This document shows positions 36,291-46,408 of a stretch of 63,753 nt of DNA, piece after piece. Each line of letters starts with the position of its first letter. Within the stretch, counting starts at the first letter, position 1. The translations under genes were made by a program, and so were the position numbers. This DNA is from Halomonas sp. PR-M31 (GTDB lineage Bacteria > Pseudomonadota > Gammaproteobacteria > Pseudomonadales > Halomonadaceae): positions 1 to 63,753 of the forward strand of contig NZ_JIBT01000026.1 in assembly GCF_001039575.1 (NCBI RefSeq), read 5' to 3'. The notes under the pieces are model-generated. The model did not search any database, was not told where the DNA came from, and saw only the letters and a list, made by a program, of their open reading frames with translations.

Positions 36291-37667
36291 ATGACCCGAC
36301 CAGCGCGCCGCTCCTGGCGGGATGCCCTGGCGGTTTATGCCCAGGCTCCGGTAATCACCATGCTGTTTCTGGGCTTCTCCGCAGGTCTTCCCTTTCTACT
36401 GGTATTTTCGACGCTGACCGCCTGGTTGAGGGATGTCGACGTCGAGGTCGCGGCAATCGGTTTCTTTTCCTGGATCGGCATTCTCTATTCGATCAAATTC
36501 TTCTGGGCACCGGTGGTGGACCGTTTGCCCTTGCCTCTACTGACTCGGCTGTTCGGTCAGCGGCGCGGCTGGATGCTGCTGGCTCAGGTAACGATTGCGC
36601 TGGGGTTGGTGGGCCTTGCTTATACGGATCCTCGCGCCAGTCTTGCTAGCGTTGCGGGTTTTGCCCTGCTGGTCGCGTTCGGTTCGGCGACTCAGGACAT
36701 CGTCATCGATGCCTTTCGTATCGAATCCGCCATAGAAGAGGTACAGGCCGCCATGGCCTCAACCTACATCATTGGCTATCGCGGGGGGCTGCTGGCGGCC
36801 GGCGCCGGTGCGCTCTATGTCGCCGATCTTGCCTCCTGGCACTGGGCGTATTTGAGCATGGCCGGTCTGGTGGGTGTTGGCATACTCACGGTGCTTTTGC
36901 GTCCGGAACCACCTCGCTCACCCTTGGGTGTGCAGTTGATTCATGAGCCCAAGGTCCGCGCCTTCTTGAGAGCCACCCGAGGGCGTGCTCGGCCATGGCG
37001 TCGCTTGGGGGCCTGGTCCATCGGTGCAATCGTCTGCCCTTTCACGGATTTCTTTTCCCGCTATGGTCGCCGCGCTCTATGGCTATTGGTTTTCATCGGC
37101 GTCTATCGCATCAGCGATCTGTCCATGGCGGCCATGGCCAATCCGCTCTATATCGATCTGGGCTTCACCCTTTCCCAAATAGCCAACGTGACCAAGGTAT
37201 TCGGCATAGCGATGAGCATCACCGGCGGCATCGTCGGTGGGCTGCTGGTGGTGCGCTATGGCATTGGCTCGATGCTGGTTGCCGGTGCCATCATCGTCGC
37301 CCTGACCAATCTTCTGTTCGCGATCCTGGCGCTGATCGGGGCGCAAATGCCCATGCTGGTCATCACCATCATGGGGGACAATCTGGCCAATGGGCTTGCC
37401 AGCACCGTCTTCATCGCGTTTCTGTCGAGCCTGACCTCACGAGCCTATACGGCAACCCAATACGCGCTGTTCTCGTCGTTGATGACATTACCAGGCAAGT
37501 TCATCGGGGGGTTTTCCGGCGTGGTGGTCGCAGGGCAAGGCTACACGACGTTTTTTGTCTTTGCGGCACTGCTCGGATTGCCTGCCATATGGCTTGCCTG
37601 GCGCATCAGCCGCGATCCTTCCTTGAGTGATGAGAATCGCGAACCTGGACTGAGCGCAAATCGATAG
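36291..37667 (+). CDS. ampG: AmpG-family muropeptide MFS transporter
   Basis: A 458-residue inner-membrane permease that imports GlcNAc-anhydromuropeptides released during cell-wall turnover. ATG 36291 with AGGAAA 7 nt upstream is preferred to a start 44 codons earlier that gives a hydrophilic, unconserved extension overlapping the rfaH upstream region. About 12-14 helices are predicted. Family features are FLGFSAGLPFLLVFSTLTAWL near the N-terminus, SATQDIVIDAFRIE in helix 4, and QYALFSSLMTLPGKFIGGFSG near the C-terminus. Together with AmiD and the lytic transglycosylase it suggests an active recycling pathway. It converges with the SEC-C gene, two bases between stops. Confidence 0.87.
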   Translation: MTRPARRSWRDALAVYAQAPVITMLFLGFSAGLPFLLVFSTLTAWLRDVDVEVAAIGFFSWIGILYSIKFFWAPVVDRLPLPLLTRLFGQRRGWMLLAQVTIALGLVGLAYTDPRASLASVAGFALLVAFGSATQDIVIDAFRIESAIEEVQAAMASTYIIGYRGGLLAAGAGALYVADLASWHWAYLSMAGLVGVGILTVLLRPEPPRSPLGVQLIHEPKVRAFLRATRGRARPWRRLGAWSIGAIVCPFTDFFSRYGRRALWLLVFIGVYRISDLSMAAMANPLYIDLGFTLSQIANVTKVFGIAMSITGGIVGGLLVVRYGIGSMLVAGAIIVALTNLLFAILALIGAQMPMLVITIMGDNLANGLASTVFIAFLSSLTSRAYTATQYALFSSLMTLPGKFIGGFSGVVVAGQGYTTFFVFAALLGLPAIWLAWRISRDPSLSDENREPGLSANR

Positions 37668-37669
37668 AT

Positions 37670-39496
37670 CTATTTGCCAAGATGACGCTGCTGGGCGGTC
37701 AACCATTCCAATGCACCTTGGGACGCCGCCCATTGGTCCCGCATCAACGCCCGATACTGCCAGGCTTCGGCCTTGGTACCGGGTTCCGGCACCTCCAGCG
37801 CCAGCGGCACCGGTCGTGGATTTTGGGCGCACATCATGGCAATGGCGTGGGCATTGAGCGCCTTGACGGCACGTAAAGAGTGTACGGCTTCATCAAGACG
37901 ATGCAGACGAAACAAGGCCAAGGCGCGTCCCATCAACACGCCTAGCAGAGGTCCCTCGTCGTCTGGCTCCTGTTGATCGCTGAGCTGCACTGCTTCTTCG
38001 TCGCGCCCTTCTCGCAGCAACTGATCCAACACCAGTTCCCGCAGACCCAAGCTGTCCTGATCATCGAGCACCAACAGACGCTCCGCCAGCCGCCGGGAGT
38101 TGCGCCGGGCTCCACGTTCCATTCCGACCACCAGGGCCAAGCCAGTGCGCAAAAGAAACGCATTGTCCGCATCGTCCCAAGTGAAACGACCCTTAGCGTT
38201 CTCGATCTGATCCAGCCAGTATTCGAAACGCCTGGCCAGGGGTACGAAGAACATGTTGGCCATCCAGGGCAGGCTACCGAAACGACTTGCTAAGGCCACC
38301 GACAGGGCCTGCACGACCTGTGGCGAATCGAGCCAGGCGGGGTTTTCATGCAGGGCATCGAGCCATTCCGCGGCATGAGGCCACGGATCATCCTCGAGTC
38401 CCAGCGCGGCTTCTTTATCGATCTCGATGAGAAAACGAGATTGCCAGGCGGCAAACAGCGTGTCTTCCCGAGCGCGGGTGTGATATTCGAGATGGCCGTC
38501 CGCTGCATGCTCGAGATGCAGATCCGGTGCGCCTTCAAGACTCTCGAGCAGGGTTTGCAGATTGGTCAATGGCACGGCCAATGCCTCTTCGGAATTGACC
38601 ATCTGCTCCGCCAGGGTAGCCCCCGGGTTATCTGCCAGATCGGCGAGAAACTGAAGCTGCTCCACATCGAGATCGCCGTAGCGTGCCAGGCGTCTAAACC
38701 AGAACCGGGCGCGTTCACTGGCTTCCTCCGGATGGCCCTCATGTAACAGCAACATGGCCTCGATATAGGCAAGGGTCGGTGAGTCCGGCAGCGTTTGCTG
38801 GGCACGCACGAAGGCTTCCCTGGCACTGGCCAGATCGTCGCTGTCAAGATGCATCAAGCACAGGCGCTCCAGCGCTACACCGCGCAGGAACAGCGGACCA
38901 TGTGCAAGCACGTTGTCGAGCAGCATGGCCTTCTTGCGATTGAAACCGCGATCCTGATAGATATCGATCAGCAACTCGAACGCCGGCTCTGCCTGCTCCG
39001 GCAGCTGGCTCCAGTCGCTTGCCTCGAAAAGCGCCTCGAGCATCTGCTGAGCGCGGCACTGCTGATTGCTTTCCGCCGCGATCAGACCTGCTTCGAGCAG
39101 GGCCTGAGCCGGCGCACGGCCGCTGGCAAGCGCTGCCTTGAAGGCAGGCCCGGTCCATTCCCGCAGCGACAGCATCCACATCAAATGCTCCGGCACTGCA
39201 CCCGGAAAGGATACGGCACCGCAGCAATCTCGGCTCTTGCGCCCCGAGTCGCACCAGCAGGGTTCGTTGTCCTGAGGACGAGCCAAGGCTTCGGTAGCGA
39301 ACCCTCGACGTTCAAGAGGCGTCTGGTTCCACAACTCCGGCGCCAGCGCTTGAGCAAGCGCCATGTCCCCCCCCAGAGTGCGCAGACCCTCTGTTCGGGC
39401 CCAGGCCATCAGCGTCGGATAATGCTCGTCCTGACGAATGGTATTCAGCGCGCCGCTGGCATACTCCAGTAACTGTTCTACCCACATCGCCAGCAT
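37670..39496 (-). CDS. SEC-C motif, TPR-like repeat protein of unknown function
   Basis: A 608-residue cytoplasmic protein. AAGGAGG precedes ATG 39496 by four bases, so this start is preferred to an in-frame one 41 codons upstream. A SEC-C zinc motif CWCDSGRKSRDCCG lies near residue 80, unusually close to the N-terminus. The rest is largely helical with repeated amphipathic pairs typical of tetratricopeptide-like solenoids (for example LCLMHLDSDDLASAREAFVR; LARYGDLDVEQLQFLADLAD). SEC-C motifs bind SecB in SecA but occur in many unrelated proteins. No enzyme domain seen. Transcribed divergently from the membrane protein at 39663. Confidence 0.72.
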   Translation of the reverse strand: MLAMWVEQLLEYASGALNTIRQDEHYPTLMAWARTEGLRTLGGDMALAQALAPELWNQTPLERRGFATEALARPQDNEPCWCDSGRKSRDCCGAVSFPGAVPEHLMWMLSLREWTGPAFKAALASGRAPAQALLEAGLIAAESNQQCRAQQMLEALFEASDWSQLPEQAEPAFELLIDIYQDRGFNRKKAMLLDNVLAHGPLFLRGVALERLCLMHLDSDDLASAREAFVRAQQTLPDSPTLAYIEAMLLLHEGHPEEASERARFWFRRLARYGDLDVEQLQFLADLADNPGATLAEQMVNSEEALAVPLTNLQTLLESLEGAPDLHLEHAADGHLEYHTRAREDTLFAAWQSRFLIEIDKEAALGLEDDPWPHAAEWLDALHENPAWLDSPQVVQALSVALASRFGSLPWMANMFFVPLARRFEYWLDQIENAKGRFTWDDADNAFLLRTGLALVVGMERGARRNSRRLAERLLVLDDQDSLGLRELVLDQLLREGRDEEAVQLSDQQEPDDEGPLLGVLMGRALALFRLHRLDEAVHSLRAVKALNAHAIAMMCAQNPRPVPLALEVPEPGTKAEAWQYRALMRDQWAASQGALEWLTAQQRHLGK

Positions 39497-39662
39497 CGCA
39501 CCTCCTTGTCGTGATTGGCTCATTCTAGCATGGCGCCGTCTCGCGCTCACGGCATCACCTAACGCTAGCGGGCCAACTTCCGGGGTGCTAGGGTGGCGCC
39601 CACTGGCTTCCAAGGCCATATTTCGTCGTTGCTCTCATCTTGTCATATCAAGGATTCATGTC

Positions 39663-41573
39663 GTGCGATTGCCTTTCCACCGTTCGGCGAAAAATGCCAG
39701 CGATACCCCTCATATTCGCCTGGAACGCGAAGGCCGCGACGAGATCAAGCGCATCACTTCGGCGGTGGAAAAAGTTCCTTGGACGGTCAGTCTGCTGCAG
39801 ATCCTGTGGACCGCCGGGCCGGTCACCCTGCTGGGTGCCTGGGGCGGCTTTCTGCTGGGCTATGGCAAGGCGCCCACCGCCGAAAATTACATTTTCTTCA
39901 TCTCCTATACGGTCATTACCGGTGCTGCAGGCATCATTGCCAATTTCGTCTACAGCCTGACCGGTGGACGCAAGGCGGAAAGAACCGCCCATAAGATCGA
40001 ACGAGTGATTCAGAGTCTGCCGGATCTATTGCTGGCGACCCGCAATCTGATCGTCGAAAGCCTAGAAGGCGATGCCCGACGACGCGAAGCGGCAGCCATG
40101 CTGCTGCGCAAGCAGGACCTGTCACCGGAAGGGGTCGAACTGGCCGCCATCGAGCTGCTCGATGATCGCGATAGCGCCCGTATCATTGCCCAGATCGATA
40201 TTTATCGGCGTGTCGGCCAGCATGCACGCATTCGCGATCTGATTGCGCTTTATCGTGAGACCATCGACCCCCAGCTCCAGGAACTCGCGGAACTGGTACC
40301 GGAAGCCACGGCGCTACTGCGTCAACGCTTCGAGGGGCAGGCGCCAAATCTACGTCGCGGCGTGATCCGGGATGACAACTTCATCGAACGGGTACTGGCG
40401 GCCATTGAGCAGAACAACGAGCTCTTGATGACGCTGCAGGACGTGGAGGAGATGCTGATTCTGGCATTCGAGCTGATCAGCGGCCGCAGGATTCCCATGC
40501 TTTCCTTCGAATACCGGGGTCGCTGGCGTTTGGCCCAGGCCTTTGACAATCTCGAGAAAACTCGCGCCCAGCACCGTATTGCCCAGGCTACGGGCCTGTC
40601 GCGACTCAAGGCCTTGACCGCTTATCTGGCGGAGCAGTCCGGCACGCTGGTGGCGGATGCCGCTGGCGGACTACGCGCCGAGATCCTGGTGGAACGTTCC
40701 CAACAGGCAATGGATGCCCTGGCCGAACAGATCCAACATCTTGCCCAAGCCGTGGTCAGCGGACAGACGGAGCGTAAGGCGGCACTGCGAACCAAGTCCG
40801 ATCTTCTGGCCAATGCGCTAGGTCTCTATCGCAGCGCTTTGGAGGCCTACTCCCAGGTAGGACGCAGCCATGCCCAGCTGCTCAAGGCAGTACAGCAGTG
40901 GGAAACCATCAGCACCGATCATGCGAATCGCGATACGCGACTGCGCCTGGGACCCGGTCGCCGAGGCCTGCGCATTCGCGAGCATGTGATTGCTTTAGAT
41001 GACACCGCAAAGGCGCAGGTATGCAAGCATCTCGATCAGCATATCAAGGCGACGAAGGCGGATCGCGAACGACGGCGCAATCCTCATCTGATCGACAGGG
41101 ATCAGCTGCTGGCGACCGGCATGGACGCGGGCAAGCGCCTGGCCATCGAAATCGCTTTGGCGCTGGAACCCCACATTCATCTTTCCCGCCCGCAGGTGCA
41201 ACGAGCCATCAATGGCTCGAATGCGGCGGATTTCGGCCAGCTCGAGCCCAATCTTTCAGCCGCCGCGAAGGCAGCACTGGGCGCTGCCATGGTGCGAGAG
41301 ATCGATGTGGATCTCTCTCGCACGGCGGAATCTCTGGCCTTGGCGCTGGTGCGTCATTACCGGGTCGAACTCGATCCAGAAGCCAAGACATTCTTGATCA
41401 AGCAGTATGGCGCTCGGGAAACGACACTGAACATGTTGTCCAACTATCTTTCCAATACGGCGGGTAGCGAAATACGCAACGTCAGCTATCTAAGCCAGCG
41501 GCCCGCGGCTGTGAGCGCCCCGAATCGCGATTGGTACAGGGCGCTTGTGCAGGCCCGCCGTGCCCTGAAATGA
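39663..41573 (+). CDS. Large protein of unknown function with two N-terminal membrane helices
   Basis: A 636-residue protein starting at GTG 39663 with AAGGA about 8 nt upstream; the open frame extends further upstream but overlaps the divergent gene. Two helices (about 39-62 LQILWTAGPVTLLGAWGGFL and 72-92 FISYTVITGAAGIIANFVYS) are followed by some 540 mostly helical residues facing the cytoplasm, including ARRREAAAMLLRKQD and coiled-coil-like stretches near 330-420. No catalytic motif is recognised. It faces the divergent SEC-C gene with about 165 bp between starts, and converges with the UbiB-like gene. Function unknown. Confidence 0.72.
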   Translation: MRLPFHRSAKNASDTPHIRLEREGRDEIKRITSAVEKVPWTVSLLQILWTAGPVTLLGAWGGFLLGYGKAPTAENYIFFISYTVITGAAGIIANFVYSLTGGRKAERTAHKIERVIQSLPDLLLATRNLIVESLEGDARRREAAAMLLRKQDLSPEGVELAAIELLDDRDSARIIAQIDIYRRVGQHARIRDLIALYRETIDPQLQELAELVPEATALLRQRFEGQAPNLRRGVIRDDNFIERVLAAIEQNNELLMTLQDVEEMLILAFELISGRRIPMLSFEYRGRWRLAQAFDNLEKTRAQHRIAQATGLSRLKALTAYLAEQSGTLVADAAGGLRAEILVERSQQAMDALAEQIQHLAQAVVSGQTERKAALRTKSDLLANALGLYRSALEAYSQVGRSHAQLLKAVQQWETISTDHANRDTRLRLGPGRRGLRIREHVIALDDTAKAQVCKHLDQHIKATKADRERRRNPHLIDRDQLLATGMDAGKRLAIEIALALEPHIHLSRPQVQRAINGSNAADFGQLEPNLSAAAKAALGAAMVREIDVDLSRTAESLALALVRHYRVELDPEAKTFLIKQYGARETTLNMLSNYLSNTAGSEIRNVSYLSQRPAAVSAPNRDWYRALVQARRALK

Positions 41574-41576
41574 CGC

Positions 41577-42827
41577 TCAGGCGACGCTGTTCGCCCAGGC
41601 GATCAGCGGCTGACTGCGGGCATGCATGTCGAGCCGCGCCTGCAGTCGCACCAGGTTCCAGTAATGGCCGTTGAGCGCTCGGGAGAGCAATAGCGTATCC
41701 GCCGGGGGCTGCAGGCGATCCATCGCCGCCCAGACCCGCGGGCTTAGGTCACGCAGACGCCGATGTACCCGCACGTCGCCAAAATTCTGCAGGCCAGGCG
41801 CAAACAGTGGTGCGATGGCCTCGGCAGATTCTTGATACAGCGCCAACGGTGCGCCCTCGCCCTGACGCCCGCCCATCTGACGCAGTGCTGCATCCATGGC
41901 CATGGCATCCTGTTCCAGCGTCGCTTGAAGCAGTTCGACCATCTGTTTCAAGCGCGCTTCCGGCACCGGAATGACGGCCCCAAGATCGTAAAGAATCAAT
42001 CGTCCTTGATCGTCACAGGCGAAATTGCCCGCATGGGGATCGGCGTGCAGCTCGCGGTGGGTGAAGAGCTCTTCCGTCAGCCAATCCGCCAAGTGCGTGG
42101 CAACGCTCTGGCGCAGCTCATCGCTAGCGGCTTCAAGATCGCGAAGCGGGGTACCTGGCACATAGCGCATGGCAAGTACCTGTTCACCGCTCAGGGCCAT
42201 CAAGGGTTCGGGAATGATCAACCAGTCATGGTCTGCGTAGCGCTCTCGATAGCGCGCAAGTGCCGCGGCTTCGGCCTGATAATCGAGCTCGCCGCGCAGG
42301 CTGTCCGCCAGCTCATCGAACAGTGCATCGAGTCTTGCCTGAGGCACCTTGAACCAGCGACCAAGGCGCATGATGCGCCGTACCTGGGTTAGATCGCTCT
42401 CTAGTACCGCTGCGAGACCGGGGTACTGCACCTTGAGCACGATGGTATCCCCCTCGTGCGTCCGAGCGCGATGCACCTGACCCATGGACGCACTGGCGAA
42501 CGGGGTGGTTTCGATCTCCGCAAAAACGCGATCAGGGTCGCCATACTGAATCTCGAGGCTTTCGCGAATTCGCGACCAGGGCATCGGCTCCGCCTGACGC
42601 TGAAGCCGCGCTAGCTCGTTGGCCAGATCCGGGGGCAACAGATCGTCCCATTGAGAAACGATCTGAGCCAGCTTCATGGCCGGCCCCTTGAGTTCGGAAA
42701 GCCCTTCGAACAGCGCTTCACCAAGCGCCCGCCAGTCGCTTTGCCCGCCTAGGCGACTACGCAGTAAGGCACCTCCGGTTCTTGCGCCAAGCCCCAGCAG
42801 CCGGCGGGATCGTCCACGCTCACGCAT
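41577..42827 (-). CDS. UbiB/ABC1/AarF-family atypical kinase
   Basis: A 416-residue ADCK/UbiB-type protein-kinase-like ATPase. It shows the family N-terminal lysine motif region GPAMKLAQIVSQWDDLLP (KxGQ-type, here KLAQ), ASMGQVHRART for the Ala-rich loop, VLKVQYPG with the ATP-binding Lys, and the catalytic ELHADPHAGNF with the metal Asp in LYDLGAV. No C-terminal membrane helix of the ubiquinone UbiB kind is evident and no ubi genes are nearby, so it belongs to the wider family, possibly in lipid or quinone handling. It is probably co-transcribed with mgtE, 62 bp upstream. Confidence 0.87.
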   Translation of the reverse strand: MRERGRSRRLLGLGARTGGALLRSRLGGQSDWRALGEALFEGLSELKGPAMKLAQIVSQWDDLLPPDLANELARLQRQAEPMPWSRIRESLEIQYGDPDRVFAEIETTPFASASMGQVHRARTHEGDTIVLKVQYPGLAAVLESDLTQVRRIMRLGRWFKVPQARLDALFDELADSLRGELDYQAEAAALARYRERYADHDWLIIPEPLMALSGEQVLAMRYVPGTPLRDLEAASDELRQSVATHLADWLTEELFTHRELHADPHAGNFACDDQGRLILYDLGAVIPVPEARLKQMVELLQATLEQDAMAMDAALRQMGGRQGEGAPLALYQESAEAIAPLFAPGLQNFGDVRVHRRLRDLSPRVWAAMDRLQPPADTLLLSRALNGHYWNLVRLQARLDMHARSQPLIAWANSVA

Positions 42828-42889
42828 AATGATACAAACCCTGTACGATATTTATATCAGCGTACACCCAATGATGAATGAAAGGCACG

Positions 42890-44260
42890 TCAAAGATTGG
42901 CCAGCATCAGGGTGGCGATGCTGAAATAGATCAACACTCCGCAAGAATCGATCAGAGTGGTCACCAATGGCCCGGAAGCGGTGGCCGGGTCCCAGCCCAA
43001 TCGGTCGAGTATGAATGGTAGGCACAGCCCAACCAGGCTGCCTATCAACACGATGACCGTCATACTCATGGCGACCACCAGCATGAGCATTTCGCCCCCG
43101 CGCAAGAAACCGATCGGTGATACAGCCAGCGCCATGGTCAGTCCCAGGGCAATGGCGATCAACAATTCACGCCCCAGAAGCTTGCCCCAGTCCTTGAAGG
43201 CAATATCCCCGGTAGCCAAACCGCGTACGGTCAGCGTGGATGCCTGGGCGCCAGCGTTTCCACCGCTATCGATCAAAAGCGGCAGAAAGAACACCAGGGC
43301 CACCTGAGCGGCGATGATGTCCTCGAAGTAGGCAATGCCGGCACCGGAAAACAGATTGCCAAACACCAGCAGTACCAGCCAGACGATACGTTTGCGATAT
43401 AGGCTCCACAGAGACGTGCGGCCAACACCCTTTTCAAGCGTACCTACCGAGGCTCCCTTATGAATATCCTCCGTGGCTTCCGCCTGCACCACGTCCAGCA
43501 CGTCGTCGTGGGTCACAATGCCGACCATGCGTTCTTCTTCATCCACCACCGGCACCGCCAGCAGATCGTAGCGCGCCACCAGACGCGCCACCTCTTCTTG
43601 AGGTGTATCGACCTGGGTACGAATTACATCCTTGATCATCAGATCGTCGATATAGGCGCTGGGACGCGCGATCAATAGTTGCCGAAGAGACCAGGTGCCA
43701 GCGAGATGGCCATGCTCATCAAGGACATAAAGCTGATAGACGGTTTCCGCATCCGGTGCGGTTTGCCGCACCCGCATCAACGCCTGGGCGGCCGTTAGGC
43801 CGCTGGGAATGGCAACGTAGTCCGAGGTCATCACTGCCCCGGCGGTCCCCTCTTCATAGCTTGCCAGACGTCTCAACTCTTCCCGTTTGCGGTGAGCCAT
43901 GCGCCGCAACAGTGCCTCGCGCCGATCTATCTCCAACAGGTTGTAGAGATCTGCTCGATCGTCCGCGCTCATCTCCTCGAGAATCTCGAGCAATGCCCGA
44001 TCGGAAAGTCGATCGACCAGAGATTCCTGCAGCCAACTGGGTAAATGACCATAGACGTGAGAACGACGTATCAGAGGTAGATTCTCAAGCAGCACCAAGG
44101 CCCCGGTCATGTCGTCCTGCTGATCGACGAGCTCTTCCAGCAGCTCGGCGATATCCGCAGCACGCACCTCTACCAGATGCTCTGCAAGCGCCTCAGAATC
44201 CTGCTCCAACGCAGTGAGCACGATGGCTTTATGATCCTGCGGGTTATCGCCCCTAGTCAT
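42890..44260 (-). CDS. mgtE: Magnesium transporter MgtE
   Basis: A 456-residue Mg2+ channel. ATG 44260 with AGGA 6 nt upstream is preferred to a TTG four codons earlier. Order of domains: N-terminal superhelical domain (about 15-135, EISADDRADLYNLLEID-type repeats with EEMSADDRADLY), two CBS domains (about 140-265, YVAIPSGLTAAQAL and VVDEEERMVGIVTHDDVLDV), a linker helix, then five membrane helices with FFLPLLIDSGGNAGAQASTL, the selectivity pore motif PLLIxxxGNxGxQ. The Mg2+-sensing architecture is complete. No M-box riboswitch was seen upstream. Confidence 0.93.
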   Translation of the reverse strand: MTRGDNPQDHKAIVLTALEQDSEALAEHLVEVRAADIAELLEELVDQQDDMTGALVLLENLPLIRRSHVYGHLPSWLQESLVDRLSDRALLEILEEMSADDRADLYNLLEIDRREALLRRMAHRKREELRRLASYEEGTAGAVMTSDYVAIPSGLTAAQALMRVRQTAPDAETVYQLYVLDEHGHLAGTWSLRQLLIARPSAYIDDLMIKDVIRTQVDTPQEEVARLVARYDLLAVPVVDEEERMVGIVTHDDVLDVVQAEATEDIHKGASVGTLEKGVGRTSLWSLYRKRIVWLVLLVFGNLFSGAGIAYFEDIIAAQVALVFFLPLLIDSGGNAGAQASTLTVRGLATGDIAFKDWGKLLGRELLIAIALGLTMALAVSPIGFLRGGEMLMLVVAMSMTVIVLIGSLVGLCLPFILDRLGWDPATASGPLVTTLIDSCGVLIYFSIATLMLANL

Positions 44261-44443
44261 GACATTCCTCAATTAGCGAGCAAATGATCATTGTAGCAAT
44301 GAAAAACATGTCCGGAGTGGGGTTCTCGCCTGATCCTATGGCGAATCGGCACTTTACGTTTTGTGTACTAGGCAGCTGCTTACAATACTGGAAGAATATA
44401 CACTCTTTATTTTTCATTCTTCACTCTTCCCAGGATGCTAGGC

Positions 44444-46408
44444 ATGCGCTTGATCATCGCCGAAAAACCGAGCCTTGCCCGGGCCATTGCCGATGCGCTG
44501 CCCGGTTCAATGAAACGCAGTGAAGGAGCCATTCAGGTTGGCGATACCATTATCAGCTGGTGTCTGGGCCATTTGCTCGAACAGGCAGCCCCGGATGCCT
44601 ACGATCCTCGCTACAAGCAGTGGCGACTCGAACACCTGCCCATCGTTCCCGAGCGTTGGAAGCTCATGCCGCGCAGCAAGGCTCGCGGCCAGCTCAAGGT
44701 ACTGCGCAGCCTGATCAAGCAAGCTAGTGAAATCGTGCATGCGGGTGATCCGGATCGGGAGGGCCAGCTGCTGGTTCAGGAAGTCATCGAATATCTTGGC
44801 TGGAAAGGCCCGGTCAGCCGACTGCTGATCAACGATCTCAATCAGCCGGCGGTTAAGCAGGCCCTTGCCCGGCTCGAGGACAACCGAATCTACCTGCCCC
44901 TTTATCGGGCCGCGGAGGCGCGCGCTCGGGCCGACTGGCTGTACGGCATCAATCTGTCCCGGGCCTGGACGCTGACTGGGCGCCAGGCCGGTCACGACGG
45001 GGTGCTCTCGGTGGGTCGGGTACAGACACCGGTATTGGGGCTGGTGGTGCGTCGGGATCAGGAAATCGCCCGTTTCGAGCCGCGCCCTTTTCATGTGCTG
45101 TGGGCAGATTTCAAGGTCGAACAAGGCATCGTTCGCGGCTGGTGGCAGCCCGGCGAGCAACACCCCCTGGACGATCAGGGTCGACTGCTTCAGCGCGGCC
45201 CTGCGGAGTCACTGGCTGCACGCTTGCCAGGCACCGTGGGTGCGATCTCGAAGCTGGAAGCACGCACCAAGCGCCAAGCTCCGCCACTGCCCTACTCGCT
45301 GTCGGCGCTGCAGGTCGATGCGGCGCGGCGTTACAAGCTTTCCGCCAAGGCGGTACTTGATACCTGCCAGTCCCTTTACGAGCGCCATCGCCTGATCACC
45401 TATCCGCGATCGGATTGTCGCTATCTGCCCGAGGCCCATTTATTGGAGGCGCGCAAGACACTGCGGGGCGCCTGCGCCGATGACCCCACCTTGGCGGGCT
45501 GGCTCGCGAATGCGGACTTTACGCTGCGCTCCAAGGCCTGGAACGACAAGCAGGTTGGCGCTCACCACGCCCTGGCTCCCACTGGTCTGCGTCCGGATTT
45601 CGCACGGCTTTCCGCCAGCGAGGCAAACGTTTTCCGGCTCATCGCGCGTAACGTGCTGGCGCAGTTCTACCCGGCGCTTCAGACCCGGGAGATCAAGGTG
45701 GAATTCCGCGTGCTGGACGAACGGTTCCGCGCCCAGGGCCAGGAGGTTCTCGTGCCCGGCTGGAAGCCCTTGTTTACCACTCGGGACGAGGCGCCTCCCC
45801 TGCCATCGATGCGGGAAGGCGAACAAGCCACGGTGGTCGATCAGGCAGTGGAAGACCGGGAAACCCGTCCACCGGAACCCTTCACCGATGCCAGCCTGAT
45901 CAAGGCGATGATGAATATCGCTCGTTACGTGGATGATCCGGAGGTCAAACGCACCCTGCGGGACACGGATGGCCTGGGCACCGAGGCCACCCGGGCCGGC
46001 ATTCTCGAGACGCTGCTGGAGCGGCGCTATTTGGTGCGTCAGGGTAGCGCCCTGCGCGCCACCCGCACCGGCCAGGCATTGATCAACGCATTGCCGGACG
46101 CGGCGACCCGCCCGGAGCGCACGGCGCTATGGGAACAACGCCTGCGGGCCATCGCCGAAGGTGAGGATCAGCCGGCGCCATTCATGACGAACCTGGTCGC
46201 CGATCTGCATACGCTGCTGGCTGGCGCCGATGTAGCGCGCATGCGTCAGGCGCTGAGCAGCGCCGAAGGCTTCGAGGCTGCCGCGGTCAAACGTGGTCGG
46301 GGCAAGACCTCGCGTAGAAGCACCTCCAGCAAGCGCAACACGAACACGTCCGGAACAACCAAGCGCGCTCCACGCAGCAACCGCCGCGCCAGGACAACGA
46401 ACTCATGA
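44444..46408 (+). CDS. topB: DNA topoisomerase III
   Basis: A 654-residue type IA topoisomerase that decatenates single-stranded intermediates. ATG 44444 starts MRLIIAEKPSLARAIADAL as in TopB proteins and has AGGA 8 nt upstream. The Toprim motif DPDREGQLL is near residue 104 and the active-site Tyr lies in RLITYPRSDCRYLPE near 327. The C-terminal 45 residues are a basic, Ser/Thr/Arg-rich tail (RGRGKTSRRSTSSKRN) replacing the zinc fingers of TopA. The next gene overlaps its stop by ATGA. Confidence 0.93.
   Translation: MRLIIAEKPSLARAIADALPGSMKRSEGAIQVGDTIISWCLGHLLEQAAPDAYDPRYKQWRLEHLPIVPERWKLMPRSKARGQLKVLRSLIKQASEIVHAGDPDREGQLLVQEVIEYLGWKGPVSRLLINDLNQPAVKQALARLEDNRIYLPLYRAAEARARADWLYGINLSRAWTLTGRQAGHDGVLSVGRVQTPVLGLVVRRDQEIARFEPRPFHVLWADFKVEQGIVRGWWQPGEQHPLDDQGRLLQRGPAESLAARLPGTVGAISKLEARTKRQAPPLPYSLSALQVDAARRYKLSAKAVLDTCQSLYERHRLITYPRSDCRYLPEAHLLEARKTLRGACADDPTLAGWLANADFTLRSKAWNDKQVGAHHALAPTGLRPDFARLSASEANVFRLIARNVLAQFYPALQTREIKVEFRVLDERFRAQGQEVLVPGWKPLFTTRDEAPPLPSMREGEQATVVDQAVEDRETRPPEPFTDASLIKAMMNIARYVDDPEVKRTLRDTDGLGTEATRAGILETLLERRYLVRQGSALRATRTGQALINALPDAATRPERTALWEQRLRAIAEGEDQPAPFMTNLVADLHTLLAGADVARMRQALSSAEGFEAAAVKRGRGKTSRRSTSSKRNTNTSGTTKRAPRSNRRARTTNS

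Noticed and set aside
39438-39662. N-terminal extension of the membrane protein starting at 39438
   Set aside because: It overlaps the start of the divergent SEC-C gene, is not hydrophobic, and GTG 39663 has an SD.
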